57,069 bases of DNA, taken from positions 1 to 57,069 of the forward strand of contig JADKJV010000020.1 of assembly GCA_016720825.1 (NCBI GenBank), written 5' to 3'. Positions within the stretch are counted from its first letter, which is position 1. Each line of letters opens with the position of its first letter. A model generated the notes under the pieces. It was given only the letters and a program-made list of their open reading frames with translations, searched no databases and was not told where the DNA came from. This document shows positions 18,246 to 26,276 of the stretch, piece after piece. A program made the position numbers and the translations under genes. The DNA comes from Chitinophagaceae bacterium (lineage in GTDB: Bacteria; Bacteroidota; Bacteroidia; Chitinophagales; Chitinophagaceae).

Positions 18246-18251
18246 TTCTCT

Positions 18252-18815
18252 ATGAGTAAAAAGGCCTTTATCATCGCCATCCCGGAAGAAGTACAGGGAA
18301 TCAACGAAATCCTGGGCAGCCCGGTATTTTATGCAGGCGTGGGCAAAGTCAATGCCGCCATCGGCGCGGTGGAACTGATCAAACAGGGTTTTACTGAAAT
18401 CATCAACCTCGGATCCTGTGGTTCCAAAAAACACAAACTGGGTGATATCATCCGGATTGGAAAATCTTACCAGGATATTGACTGCTCACCCATCTGCGCT
18501 TACGGGCTCACTGCTTTTGAAGGGGAAGCACCATTTATTGAACTAGATCCCGACTTACCCGGCACCTGCTTCAGCACCGATTATTTCTACCACCAGGAAC
18601 ATCAGGAAAAATACAGCCCCGATTACCTGCGTATGATTGAAACCTGTTCGGTATTTGACATGGAATTATTTGGCATCGCCAAAGCCTGCCGGAAATACAA
18701 TGTGAAATTATCAGCCTTTAAATGGGTATCTGATGACGGCGATTTTGCACAATGGGAACAGAATTGTGCGGTGGCGTTCCATAAAGTGGAGGAGATGCTG
18801 ATAGCCGGTAAATGA
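18252..18815 (+). CDS. MTA/SAH nucleosidase-like phosphorylase-superfamily protein
   Basis: A 187-residue cytosolic protein of the purine nucleoside phosphorylase/nucleosidase fold, shorter than the typical 230 residues of Pfs. It begins MSKKAFIIAIPEEV, like other members, and has VGKVNAAIGAVELI, EIINLGSCGS for the ribose/phosphate site, SVFDMELFGIAKAC in place of the usual VDMEAAA with the substrate-binding M-E pair, and KWVSDDGD with the catalytic Asp (usual SD). It should hydrolyse the N-glycosidic bond of a purine nucleoside such as 5'-methylthioadenosine or S-adenosylhomocysteine, or futalosine in menaquinone synthesis. The ATG at 18252 is chosen because the longer frame would begin at the promoter's TTG. 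It converges on the WG-repeat gene. Confidence 0.8.
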   Translation: MSKKAFIIAIPEEVQGINEILGSPVFYAGVGKVNAAIGAVELIKQGFTEIINLGSCGSKKHKLGDIIRIGKSYQDIDCSPICAYGLTAFEGEAPFIELDPDLPGTCFSTDYFYHQEHQEKYSPDYLRMIETCSVFDMELFGIAKACRKYNVKLSAFKWVSDDGDFAQWEQNCAVAFHKVEEMLIAGK

Positions 18816-18822
18816 TATTCCT

Positions 18823-19872
18823 TCAGGGATTTTTTACTCCCGTCTGTTTTCCCTCCCGGTTGAAATGGTATTGTTTGCCATCTTTAAATCCGAAATAACC
18901 CACAACCACCATCATCTTTTCGTCATAGTCATCGGTGATCCGGTCGTATTCAAGCGGCTGGATGACCTGCCCCTGGTTATTAATCATCCCATATTTTTTA
19001 CCATCCCCAACTATGGCCACATTGTAATAAAAGGATTTTGCATTTTTATAAATGAGGGGAACAATTTCAGCACCTGTACTGTCGATAAAACCATATTTAC
19101 CGTTGATGGCCACCAGTGCACGGCGGCTCCAGAAAATTTCCCCGAAATCATATTCCCGGGTATTGATTTGCCGCCCGGTACTGTTATAATAACTGTATTT
19201 ATTTTTACGCTTACCAAGAAACATTCCTCCGTTATAACTCCAGCATTCGAGTTCATCAAATACAAAAGGCTGAACCCTCTTTCCGTTTTCATCCAGAATG
19301 CCCCATTTTCCTTTTGACATGGCCATCATAAAATTCTGATCAGTCACCACCGACAGTTTTTCATATTGCGGGAACACCAGCATGGTTCCCAGCTGGTCAA
19401 CCACCCCCCAGCGGGCCAGTTCCAGATTGGCATTGGCGTGTTTATAGATGTCAAATATCCGCATGCTTACCCTGCCGTACATACCGCAGTTTTCAACAAT
19501 GGGGTAACGGGTAACCTGGTGTTTGTTCAGGTCTTTGGTCTTCACTTCTGTTGGTGGTAATATCTTATAAGAATCCACCGGGGCCCCACAGAGGTTATAC
19601 ACTTTGAGGATTTTTCCCTGTCTGTCGCGGAAAATATAAACATGCGGGTTGGGATCAGGTACCGGCATGGCGCTGTTCATCCGGCTGTACCTGAACGCTT
19701 CCTGCACATCAGCAACCCCGAAAACGATTTCCACCATCTGGATATCCTGGCGGAATTCGTAATATTTTGGCCAATAAGTGTAGTAGGAATTCGGTTTTTG
19801 TGCATGAGCGCCGGCTTGCACAAAAACAAAAAAGGCCAAAACAAGGCTGGTTGTTATTTTCCGTCTCATCAT
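18823..19872 (-). CDS. exported WG-repeat protein
   Basis: A 349-residue protein with a signal peptide (LVLAFFVFVQAGAHAQ). The C-terminal half is made of WG beta-repeats: ARWGVVDQLGTMLVFPQYEK, GKWGILDENGKRVQPFVFDE, GKYGFIDSTGAEIVPLIYKN and KKYGMINNQGQVIQPLEYDR. WG repeats are common in Bacteroidota exported proteins and probably form beta-solenoid or propeller surfaces for binding; no enzymatic function is known. It lies 61 bases downstream of the saccharopine-dehydrogenase-like gene on the same strand and may be co-transcribed with it. Confidence 0.85.
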   Translation of the reverse strand: MMRRKITTSLVLAFFVFVQAGAHAQKPNSYYTYWPKYYEFRQDIQMVEIVFGVADVQEAFRYSRMNSAMPVPDPNPHVYIFRDRQGKILKVYNLCGAPVDSYKILPPTEVKTKDLNKHQVTRYPIVENCGMYGRVSMRIFDIYKHANANLELARWGVVDQLGTMLVFPQYEKLSVVTDQNFMMAMSKGKWGILDENGKRVQPFVFDELECWSYNGGMFLGKRKNKYSYYNSTGRQINTREYDFGEIFWSRRALVAINGKYGFIDSTGAEIVPLIYKNAKSFYYNVAIVGDGKKYGMINNQGQVIQPLEYDRITDDYDEKMMVVVGYFGFKDGKQYHFNREGKQTGVKNP

Positions 19873-19933
19873 GATGTGGAATGATGCAAAAAAACAGATA
19901 ATTACACGTACTGCATGAATGAAAACAATGATT

Positions 19934-21085
19934 TTATGGCTGGCCAGAATCCGTATTCACCATCCCCGAAGAAATATCCATCCCCATCTTCCCGCAATCA
20001 AGGAAAAACCGGCCGGGCTCAACGTACAAAGCCTGCAGGTAAAGCCCGGGAGCCTGCATTGGATTTTCAAGATACTGCTTCAGGCAGGCCACAACAGGTG
20101 CCGCTGTGATAAAGGCAGGATCTGTATGTGAAATAACCATCTCCCATTTTTTTAACTGCCCGGCTGATATGCCTTCTGCCTCCAGTTTCATCAGGTACCC
20201 GTATGGAGGCTTTGAAAAGGTTTTCATACTCCAGACCATCAGTTTTGATAATGGCCCGTTTAATCTCTTCCGGAAAATTTTCTGGACCAGCATCATGAAG
20301 GGGAAAATGAAATAATCAGTAAACCAGTTAAACCCGGCTATATAAAAACCCATATCAGTCAGTGATTGCATTTGCTCCGGCAATGGCCTGATCTCCTCAA
20401 ATAATAATGGAGAACACAACTTGCGGCCGTATTTTTTCCCAAAGTCAATTCTTTTCATACCCCGGCCGGTGATATAATTCATTTTTTTCCAGCGGCCTTC
20501 TTTATAATATAACGGATTGAAATCAGCCAGTTCTTCCACAAATTCCTTCCGGGTAGCCTGACTGGCATTGTACGTACTGAAATCTATTTTCATTACCCCG
20601 GAGCATATTGCTTTTTGCAACTGGTCAAACTGCAGCGCGCTGTACCTGATCATCGCAGCCGGCAAGCCCGGGTGAAAACCGCCACCGCTGATAAAACAAC
20701 GCCCGGCGGCAGTGATTTCATTCTTCATGAATAACAATTCCCGGTAAACAGATGGCCCGAAATGGATATCCATATAATCGGCACCGGCTTCTACAGCAGC
20801 CTTCGCCACCTGTTTTGTATAGACTGACGTGCTGGACGCAACCAGTACAAGACGAACCCCGCGAAACAATGGAGTAAGCGTTTCCGGTTTTGCAGCATCA
20901 GCCATAACAGCCGCTACCCTGTTTCCCGGAAAAACCTGGTTGAAATAGTATGCTGTCAGCAATGCTTTTTGTTCATCCCTGCCGGCCAGCACAATGGAAA
21001 CGGTTGTTTCCTGTAGCAGCAGGCGGGCAATCACCTGGCCGGTCTGGCCGTATCCACCCAGTATCAGAATTTTGGCGGGTTCCAT
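19934..21085 (-). CDS. saccharopine dehydrogenase-like NAD(P)-binding protein
   Basis: A 383-residue protein with an N-terminal Rossmann fold (ILILGGYGQTGQVIARLLLQ, glycine-rich loop GGYGQTG), followed by AGADYMDIHFGPSVYRELL and ISGGGFHPGLPAAMIRY, segments typical of the saccharopine dehydrogenase/trans-acting enoyl reductase-like group. The C-terminal part has a hydrophobic stretch (GFNWFTDYFIFPFMMLVQ), which in such proteins suggests membrane or lipid association. True lysine-pathway function is unlikely. The start ATG gives MEPAKILILGG. It diverges from arsR with 145 bases between. Confidence 0.8.
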   Translation of the reverse strand: MEPAKILILGGYGQTGQVIARLLLQETTVSIVLAGRDEQKALLTAYYFNQVFPGNRVAAVMADAAKPETLTPLFRGVRLVLVASSTSVYTKQVAKAAVEAGADYMDIHFGPSVYRELLFMKNEITAAGRCFISGGGFHPGLPAAMIRYSALQFDQLQKAICSGVMKIDFSTYNASQATRKEFVEELADFNPLYYKEGRWKKMNYITGRGMKRIDFGKKYGRKLCSPLLFEEIRPLPEQMQSLTDMGFYIAGFNWFTDYFIFPFMMLVQKIFRKRLNGPLSKLMVWSMKTFSKPPYGYLMKLEAEGISAGQLKKWEMVISHTDPAFITAAPVVACLKQYLENPMQAPGLYLQALYVEPGRFFLDCGKMGMDISSGMVNTDSGQP

Positions 21086-21211
21086 TTGACGGGCTTGAAT
21101 GAAGAATTTCGCTTTATAAAATTATCGGCAAGTCCGTTCAGATTTTATAACATGAATCAGGTGCCGGGATTTTTTTCAGATTACATTAAAAATTCCTGTT
21201 GCAAAATATTA

Positions 21212-21227
21212 ATCGTAATATTGCGAT
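21212..21227. promoter_or_regulatory. putative ArsR operator
   Basis: atcgtaatattgcgat is a near-perfect 16-base palindrome (one mismatched pair) that ends 3 bases before the arsR ATG. Operators of this AT-centred type are usual for ArsR repressors in autoregulated arsenic operons. Binding here would block transcription or the start of arsR-acr3. Confidence 0.55.
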
Positions 21228-21230
21228 CTA

Positions 21231-21560
21231 ATGGGACTTACCAAATCAGCCATATTCACGCAACAACAGAATAAACTGGCCGGCACGATGAAAGCCCTGG
21301 CCCACCCGGCCCGTATAGCCATTATCCAGCAATTACTGAAAGCCGAACATTGTATTTGCGGGGAGCTGGTTGAGGTTCTCGGATTAGCACAGGCCACGGT
21401 ATCCCAGCACCTGCTGGAACTAAAAAAAGCAGGTATTATTAAAGGATGTGCCAGCGGTACCTGTATATCATATTGTATTGACGAAAAAGGATGGGAGAAA
21501 ATGAAATCCAGTTTCGATTCAATCTGGCAAAACCCGTTAAAAACAAATTCCTGCGGATAA
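21231..21560 (+). CDS. arsR: ArsR-family metalloregulatory repressor
   Basis: A 109-residue winged-helix repressor. The HTH region is ALAHPARIAIIQQLLKAEH...ELVEVLGLAQATVSQHLLEL, about residues 22-65. Cysteines C41 and C43 at HCICGEL, in the alpha-3 helix region, are like the ELCVCDL trio of arsenite-sensing ArsR. More Cys follow at C73, C78 and C82, and one near the C-terminus (C108). It should release DNA on binding As(III) or Sb(III). The palindrome just before its start is the likely operator. Its neighbour 28 bases downstream is the acr3 efflux gene, which confirms the arsenic role. Confidence 0.92.
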   Translation: MGLTKSAIFTQQQNKLAGTMKALAHPARIAIIQQLLKAEHCICGELVEVLGLAQATVSQHLLELKKAGIIKGCASGTCISYCIDEKGWEKMKSSFDSIWQNPLKTNSCG

Positions 21561-21588
21561 TATCCACGGATTACTCAATGAATTGATT

Positions 21589-22668
21589 ATGACAGCCAGC
21601 AACTGCGCCCCCGCCCACGAAAGGAAAAAACTCGGGTTCTTAGACCGTTACCTCACGCTCTGGATTTTCCTGGCCATGGGTATTGGTGTATCCATTGGCT
21701 ATTTCATTCCCTCGTCTTCAGGTTTTATCAATTCATTTTCATCCGGCACTACCAATATCCCGCTGGCCATCGGGCTCATCCTGATGATGTATCCGCCATT
21801 CACCAAAGTGAAATACGATAAACTCAAAGAGGTTTTCAAAAACACCAGGGTGCTGGGTGCTTCTTTATTACTGAACTGGGTCATCGGACCCATCCTGATG
21901 TTTTTCCTGGCTATTCTTTTCTTACATGGCTATCCGGAATACATGGTTGGTTTAATCCTGATCGGCCTGGCCCGTTGCATCGCTATGGTTATTGTGTGGA
22001 ATGAACTGGCCGAGGGCAGCCGCGAATATGCCGCCGGATTGGTGGCACTGAACAGCATCTTCCAGGTATTATTATACAGTGTATATGCTTACGTATTCGT
22101 AACACTGCTGCCACCGGTATTTGGTATCCACGGTTCAGAAGTGAACATCACCATCGGGCAAATAGCGGAAAGTGTAGCGATTTATCTTGGTATCCCTTTT
22201 GCAGCCGGCTTCCTTACCCGGTGGATTTTACTCAAACGAAAAGGGGAAGACTGGTACCAGAATAAATTCATTCCCTTTGTTTCACCCATCACGCTCATCG
22301 CGTTGCTGTTTACCATTGTAATCATGTTCAGCCTCAAAGGCAAACTGATTGTACAAATCCCGCTCGATGTTCTGCGGATTGCCGCCCCGCTGGTGATTTA
22401 TTTCGCCATCATGTTTGTAACCAGCTTTTTCATTGGCAAACGGCTGGGTGCCGATTATTCCACCAATGCATCTATTGCCTTCACAGCGGCCGGAAATAAT
22501 TTCGAGCTGGCCATTGCCGTAGCCATTGGTGTTTTTGGTATCAACAGCGGACAGGCTTTTGCTGGTGTTATCGGACCACTGGTGGAAGTGCCCGCATTGA
22601 TTTCCCTGGTAAACCTGGCATTCTGGCTCAGGAAAAAATGGTACCCTGCTTTGCCGGAATCAAAGTGA
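21589..22668 (+). CDS. acr3: ACR3-family arsenite efflux transporter
   Basis: A 359-residue inner-membrane permease with about ten helices. The family-specific segment is GLILIGLARCIAMVIVWNEL, with C130, the conserved thiol required for As(III) transport in the ACR3 family. Near the end AGVIGPLVEVPALISLVNL holds the other conserved helix with Glu. It extrudes arsenite by proton exchange. The ATG at 21589 (MTASNCAPAHERKK) is preferred over a TTG two codons earlier. No arsC reductase gene is seen next to it, so arsenate reduction must be encoded elsewhere, or the operon serves arsenite only. Confidence 0.93.
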   Translation: MTASNCAPAHERKKLGFLDRYLTLWIFLAMGIGVSIGYFIPSSSGFINSFSSGTTNIPLAIGLILMMYPPFTKVKYDKLKEVFKNTRVLGASLLLNWVIGPILMFFLAILFLHGYPEYMVGLILIGLARCIAMVIVWNELAEGSREYAAGLVALNSIFQVLLYSVYAYVFVTLLPPVFGIHGSEVNITIGQIAESVAIYLGIPFAAGFLTRWILLKRKGEDWYQNKFIPFVSPITLIALLFTIVIMFSLKGKLIVQIPLDVLRIAAPLVIYFAIMFVTSFFIGKRLGADYSTNASIAFTAAGNNFELAIAVAIGVFGINSGQAFAGVIGPLVEVPALISLVNLAFWLRKKWYPALPESK

Positions 22669-22740
22669 TTTTCGTCATACCTGACGACCGTCTTATTAAT
22701 TACAAAAGGATTGATGTAATTTATATACCCGGTTTCCGTT

Positions 22741-23376
22741 ATGCTTCAGCTTACACAAACTTATCTCATGAAATGGCTGCTGCTTTTACTGATGTTATTT
22801 TCAGAATACACAAGCACACCTGCTGAATCCCAGAATGACAGCACCGGGAAGCAATACCTCATCATCAACAGTTTTGATGCTTACGCTATAAAAGCAAGGA
22901 AAAACAAAGAGGAACTGTATGCCGAACTCACCGACAGCCTGAAATTATACCTCCAGGAAAGCCCTGCTTTACTGAAATCCGGAAAGATTTCCGTTCTCCC
23001 TGTCATGATTGCTGATACCAGCCTGCAGCATATCCAATTGCTGATGCAAAATGCAGGCGCGAACCGGGCGATTGTCATTTTAAACCTCGATGTTTATTTT
23101 GAAAACACCGGCACGCATGAATACTATGACAGCGATGGCAAAAGAAAGAAAATAAAAAACTATGACCTGTGTTGTAAAGTATTGTACGGTATGTATGATA
23201 TGGAAACAGCCCGCTCACCGATCCTGATGTCCTTCTGCCAGTTTTTTACCAGCAGACACCCAGCCAGCGGATTACTGGCAACAGGCCCAGATATTGTTGC
23301 CAAGAAAAAATACACCTTCCCCATGGTGAAAGAAAATGTACGCCGGCTGCTTGATGAATACGGGCCGTTTAATTAG
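22741..23376 (+). CDS. exported protein of unknown function
   Basis: A protein of up to 211 residues. A second ATG at 22768 gives MKWLLLLLMLFSEYTSTPAES, which looks like a complete signal peptide, so the shorter form of 202 residues is likely. The mature part is mixed alpha/beta, with YLIINSFDAYAIKARKNKEEL and ANRAIVILNLDVYFENTGTH. The latter, together with KNYDLCCKVLYGMYDMET, suggests a periplasmic domain that compares a strand-rich core. I do not recognise a family. It follows acr3 by 72 bases and could be part of the same transcript, but no arsenic link is evident. Confidence 0.65.
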   Translation: MLQLTQTYLMKWLLLLLMLFSEYTSTPAESQNDSTGKQYLIINSFDAYAIKARKNKEELYAELTDSLKLYLQESPALLKSGKISVLPVMIADTSLQHIQLLMQNAGANRAIVILNLDVYFENTGTHEYYDSDGKRKKIKNYDLCCKVLYGMYDMETARSPILMSFCQFFTSRHPASGLLATGPDIVAKKKYTFPMVKENVRRLLDEYGPFN

Positions 23377-23499
23377 AGGATAGCTTGTAAAATCTGAAAC
23401 ATCAATCCTTCATACCCAGGTTATGTTTGGGATTAGGAATTTGGGATTAGGAATTTGGTTCCGATAGCTTTCGGGATTGGAATTTTGAATTTTTACTTT

Positions 23500-25008
23500 T
23501 TACTTTTTAAGGTAATCAATCAACATCCGTCTGATATCCAGCCCTGCTCCAGCCGCATCCATTACCTTTTCAACCTTTATAATCTCAGGATTTTTTGTGT
23601 TGAAATAATCCAGCATCTGTTCACGGCCTGACGCCAGGAATTCAATCATGGCAATGGTATAATTCGCAGCAGGGTCAACTGGTTTTCCTTTCACATTCCA
23701 CATATTCTTCTCTTTCCAGTTTTCTCCCTCCCTGGAAATGGCTGTACCATACTGCAGGTATCCACCAAAGCCTTTGCGATCATCATTCCCCCTCATCAGT
23801 TTCAGGAGCAGCGAGCCTTTCATGGTTACATTGATCACCTGGCCGCCGAATGGCAGCACACGGATAATATCCATCTCGGTAATAGTACCGGTCACATTAT
23901 CATCAATACGGATAGATCCGCTGTTGATGACAGCCGCATCCGCCGTATTACCCATCAGCATAGCTGAGGTAATGGCATCGCCCATATTGTTCTGCCCGAA
24001 ACGGATGGCAGATTCCATACCATGCAAAGTGTCTTTCATATTGCAGACAAAAGCCGTGGGTTCAAGACCAGAAGTACGGAAAGCTTTATACGCCACATCC
24101 TCCCAGTAATGCACCCGGGCATCAGTCAGTGAATCTTTGGCCACCGATTCATCCAGGCGGATCAGTTCAGATTTAATCCTGAATTTCTTCCGCTTTTTCC
24201 AGATCAGGTATTTATAGATTGTTCGTGCATTGGCATCCGCTTTCGCTACAGCACCTGACCCCGACTTTACATACAATTGCTGGTGTTCATGCCCGCCCAT
24301 GATAAAACGGATATCGCGGTGCTTAGCCAGCAGTAAACTGTCTTCCCGGTATGATACATGCGTGAAGCCGAATATTAAATCAGATTCTTTGTGCAATCCG
24401 GGCAATACTTCCTGCACGGCAGAATCCACATCCATATAATAAATATAATTCTGCAGGTTCGCGGGCAGTGTTACGGAAAACAAACCAATGCGGAACTGGT
24501 TATTCGGGGAGGTAAGCACAATGGTACGCGGAAAATCAATTTTTTCACCGGTAACGTTTTTATAAAACGGTTTTACCGTGCTGTCTTTCATGAAAACATT
24601 GCTGCTGATCCAGCCAAACTGCGATTCATCAATTCGTTTCTGCAGTGATTTCTGGGGAATATCAAACTCGTGGTTACCGAAAGTAACATAATCAATACCG
24701 GCTGTATTCATCACATCCACCATATGCCTGCCATTCAGCCTTTCTCCTTCGTAAGGAGCTGTACCAAAGGCAGAAGGGGAAAGGAAATCACCAGCCAGCA
24801 AAGCAAAAGTTGTATAGTGCGCACGGGCTTCTTTGATTACCGTAGCCACACGGGCAAGTCCGGCTGTTTTCCCGGCATCCAGCGGACTGATTTCATAAAT
24901 GTCATTCAGCTGGATAATGCAGATTGTATCTCTTTGTCTTTTTGACTGGGCACCGGCAGTCATGAAAAATGATGTGCAGAAGATCAACAATAGCAGTCGG
25001 TAATACAT
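23500..25008 (-). CDS. exported bifunctional metallophosphatase/5'-nucleotidase
   Basis: A 502-residue periplasmic or surface enzyme. From the ATG at 25008 it has a signal peptide (MYYRLLLLIFCTSFFMTAGAQ). The metallophosphoesterase domain shows LNDIYE, LLAGDFLSPS, GNHEFD, a TH motif (GFTHVSY) and GGHEHQ. The first motif has Tyr where the D-x-H histidine is usual. The C-terminal 5'-nucleotidase domain starts near FVCNMKDTLHGM and has INSGSIRIDDNVTG, the substrate-binding signature, and LPFGGQVINVTMKG. It should hydrolyse nucleotides or similar phosphoesters to salvage phosphate and nucleosides. A -7 box precedes the start. An upstream 23-codon extension of the frame would begin inside a terminator and is rejected. 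Confidence 0.88.
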   Translation of the reverse strand: MYYRLLLLIFCTSFFMTAGAQSKRQRDTICIIQLNDIYEISPLDAGKTAGLARVATVIKEARAHYTTFALLAGDFLSPSAFGTAPYEGERLNGRHMVDVMNTAGIDYVTFGNHEFDIPQKSLQKRIDESQFGWISSNVFMKDSTVKPFYKNVTGEKIDFPRTIVLTSPNNQFRIGLFSVTLPANLQNYIYYMDVDSAVQEVLPGLHKESDLIFGFTHVSYREDSLLLAKHRDIRFIMGGHEHQQLYVKSGSGAVAKADANARTIYKYLIWKKRKKFRIKSELIRLDESVAKDSLTDARVHYWEDVAYKAFRTSGLEPTAFVCNMKDTLHGMESAIRFGQNNMGDAITSAMLMGNTADAAVINSGSIRIDDNVTGTITEMDIIRVLPFGGQVINVTMKGSLLLKLMRGNDDRKGFGGYLQYGTAISREGENWKEKNMWNVKGKPVDPAANYTIAMIEFLASGREQMLDYFNTKNPEIIKVEKVMDAAGAGLDIRRMLIDYLKK

Positions 25009-25037
25009 ACGCAGTATATAAGAATTTATAATACCTG

Positions 25038-25045
25038 CAAATGTA
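25038..25045 (-). promoter_or_regulatory. putative -7 box of the metallophosphatase gene
   Basis: On the minus strand this reads tacatttg, a perfect TAnnTTTG match, 29 bases before the start codon at 25008. It sits downstream of the terminator at 25055-25087, so the gene has its own promoter. Confidence 0.45.
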
Positions 25046-25054
25046 ATGCTTATA

Positions 25055-25087
25055 CAAAAAAGCAGCAGGAGGTTCACGCCTCCTGCT
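25055..25087 (-). terminator. strong rho-independent terminator on the minus strand
   Basis: A 9-bp perfect GC-rich stem (agcaggagg with cctcctgct, positions 25064-25072 and 25079-25087) is followed on the minus strand by GC and T6. It lies upstream of the metallophosphatase gene and about 420 bases after the preceding gene. Confidence 0.85.
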
Positions 25088-25330
25088 CTTGAATCATCGA
25101 ATCGAAACTCCCTATGAGATTCTTGGGCCGGGAAAAAGGGATTCTCCTCTCTCCGGCATAATACATTAGTTTTTGTTTAGACTACATCACACAGAACGAA
25201 ATAAAAGGGGAATTACACGAGGAGGTTACAAAAGAAAATTCGTAACAGATTATTTTCATTCGGGTGGATATGTCTGCACCGTCCGGGCCAGGAGACCTTA
25301 TCAGCTGGATTCTTCCCTTTCAGTAACAAA
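25088..25330 (-). ncRNA. candidate small RNA or regulatory leader (unassigned)
   Basis: This non-coding stretch lies between two minus-strand terminators, at 25331-25356 and 25055-25087, so a transcript of up to about 250 nucleotides would begin and end inside it. It holds a hairpin with gccgg/ccggc ends (near 25128-25158) and a gaatc/gattc hairpin nearer the 3' end. A cctcct stretch near 25220 could pair with the terminator's aggagg and act as anti-terminator. I do not recognise it as 6S RNA, tmRNA, RNase P or a known riboswitch. The evidence is positional, so confidence is low. Confidence 0.25.
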
Positions 25331-25356
25331 ACAAAAATAGTCCGGCAACAACCGGA
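25331..25356 (-). terminator. hairpin terminator after the 25505-26182 gene
   Basis: On the minus strand, tccgg and ccgga (25341-25345 and 25352-25356) form a short stem followed by ctatttttgtttt. It could end the transcript of the upstream gene, but it lies about 150 bases past its stop. Confidence 0.5.
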
Positions 25357-25504
25357 TAAAGAACAGAAGCAACTGTATTAATGATAAATATAGAATTAAC
25401 TATGAGGCGCATAAGCATTTTTACTTACAACTGGCAATGGCATAACGATTTAAATAAATATACTGAGTCCGTGAATTCGTTATATAAAGCCCTGAAGGAT
25501 AGAA

Positions 25505-26182
25505 TCAATCAACTCGCTCAAATATTTTCTTTTGTGAACTCCCGTCATCCAGCATGATCCGGTTTCCATCAGCATAAAAAATTACGGATTGTTGCTGACC
25601 GCTCACTGTATCAGAAAACACAAGCGTTTTACCCGTTGTATGCCAGCGTTGCGTTATTGCTTCTTTGCCGCCTGAAGCGCTGAATACACTATCCCAGGCA
25701 CCACCTGCACTTTTACCGGTCCAGGATTCAGCCATTCCGTTTGCATGCAGCCGCATAAAATAATCGGTGGCCATTGAACCGTAATTATCCCCATACCCGC
25801 CACCCAGAACTTCCGTATATCTCCAGGTACCAACAAGCCGCGCATCCGGTGTGCCTGTATCCGATGACACTTCATCTGCTGCAGGAATTTCTTCACTGCT
25901 TCTTTGCATTACCAGGTCAACCGCCATATTCCCCAATTCAGGGAATACTATTGAAACATGCAGTGCATCATCCTGCATCACTGAAGTAAAAGCATATTGC
26001 AAACCCGTTTCCTGGTCATCAATATGACCACTGGCTTCATCACCCTGGATTGTTCCGGAAACAGTCCCCTGCTTGCCATTGAGTAATATTTTACCCCCCA
26101 GCTTCTTCCCTTTTACGGTAAGAGCAGCCGATGAACTGATTCCCGGCTGCTCTCCCGAAAAATGACCTGAATATGCAGACAT
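25505..26182 (-). CDS. protein of unknown function, two beta-rich domains
   Basis: A 225-residue protein without a signal peptide. The first half (SGHFSGEQPGISSSAALTV to about residue 95) is strand-rich with many Gly, like a small beta-barrel that gives contrast of matrix to ligand. A linker with Asp and Glu follows. The second half starts LVGTWRYTEVLGGGYGDNYG, a pattern of lipocalin-like domains (GTW start), and ends in ADGNRIMLDDGSSQ. It may thus be two related lipocalin-like modules, each of about 100 residues. No enzyme motif is seen. The strand-rich repeats and the local downstream terminator fit a single-gene unit. Confidence 0.6.
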   Translation of the reverse strand: MSAYSGHFSGEQPGISSSAALTVKGKKLGGKILLNGKQGTVSGTIQGDEASGHIDDQETGLQYAFTSVMQDDALHVSIVFPELGNMAVDLVMQRSSEEIPAADEVSSDTGTPDARLVGTWRYTEVLGGGYGDNYGSMATDYFMRLHANGMAESWTGKSAGGAWDSVFSASGGKEAITQRWHTTGKTLVFSDTVSGQQQSVIFYADGNRIMLDDGSSQKKIFERVD

Positions 26183-26199
26183 AATATCTTATTAAATCA

Positions 26200-26276
26200 T
26201 AGTATCCTGAAGCGACCCCCAAGGATCTGCTTCAGGGTTGAACTTTTGAACCCTTGAACTTTTGAACCTTTAAACC
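26200..26276. repeat. degenerate copy of the 'ggttgaa/ggttggaag' text-like repeat
   Basis: cctgaagcgacccccaagga is followed by a hairpin end (gatctgcttcagg) and then by repeats of ttgaacttttgaaccc. The start resembles the repeats at 32.6 and 33.4 kb (cccgaagcga...gatctgcttcgg). Confidence 0.6.

Noticed and set aside
25088..25330. 6S RNA, tmRNA or RNase P RNA
   Set aside because: None of the conserved sequence blocks I know of these RNAs is seen. The region is kept only as an unassigned candidate.
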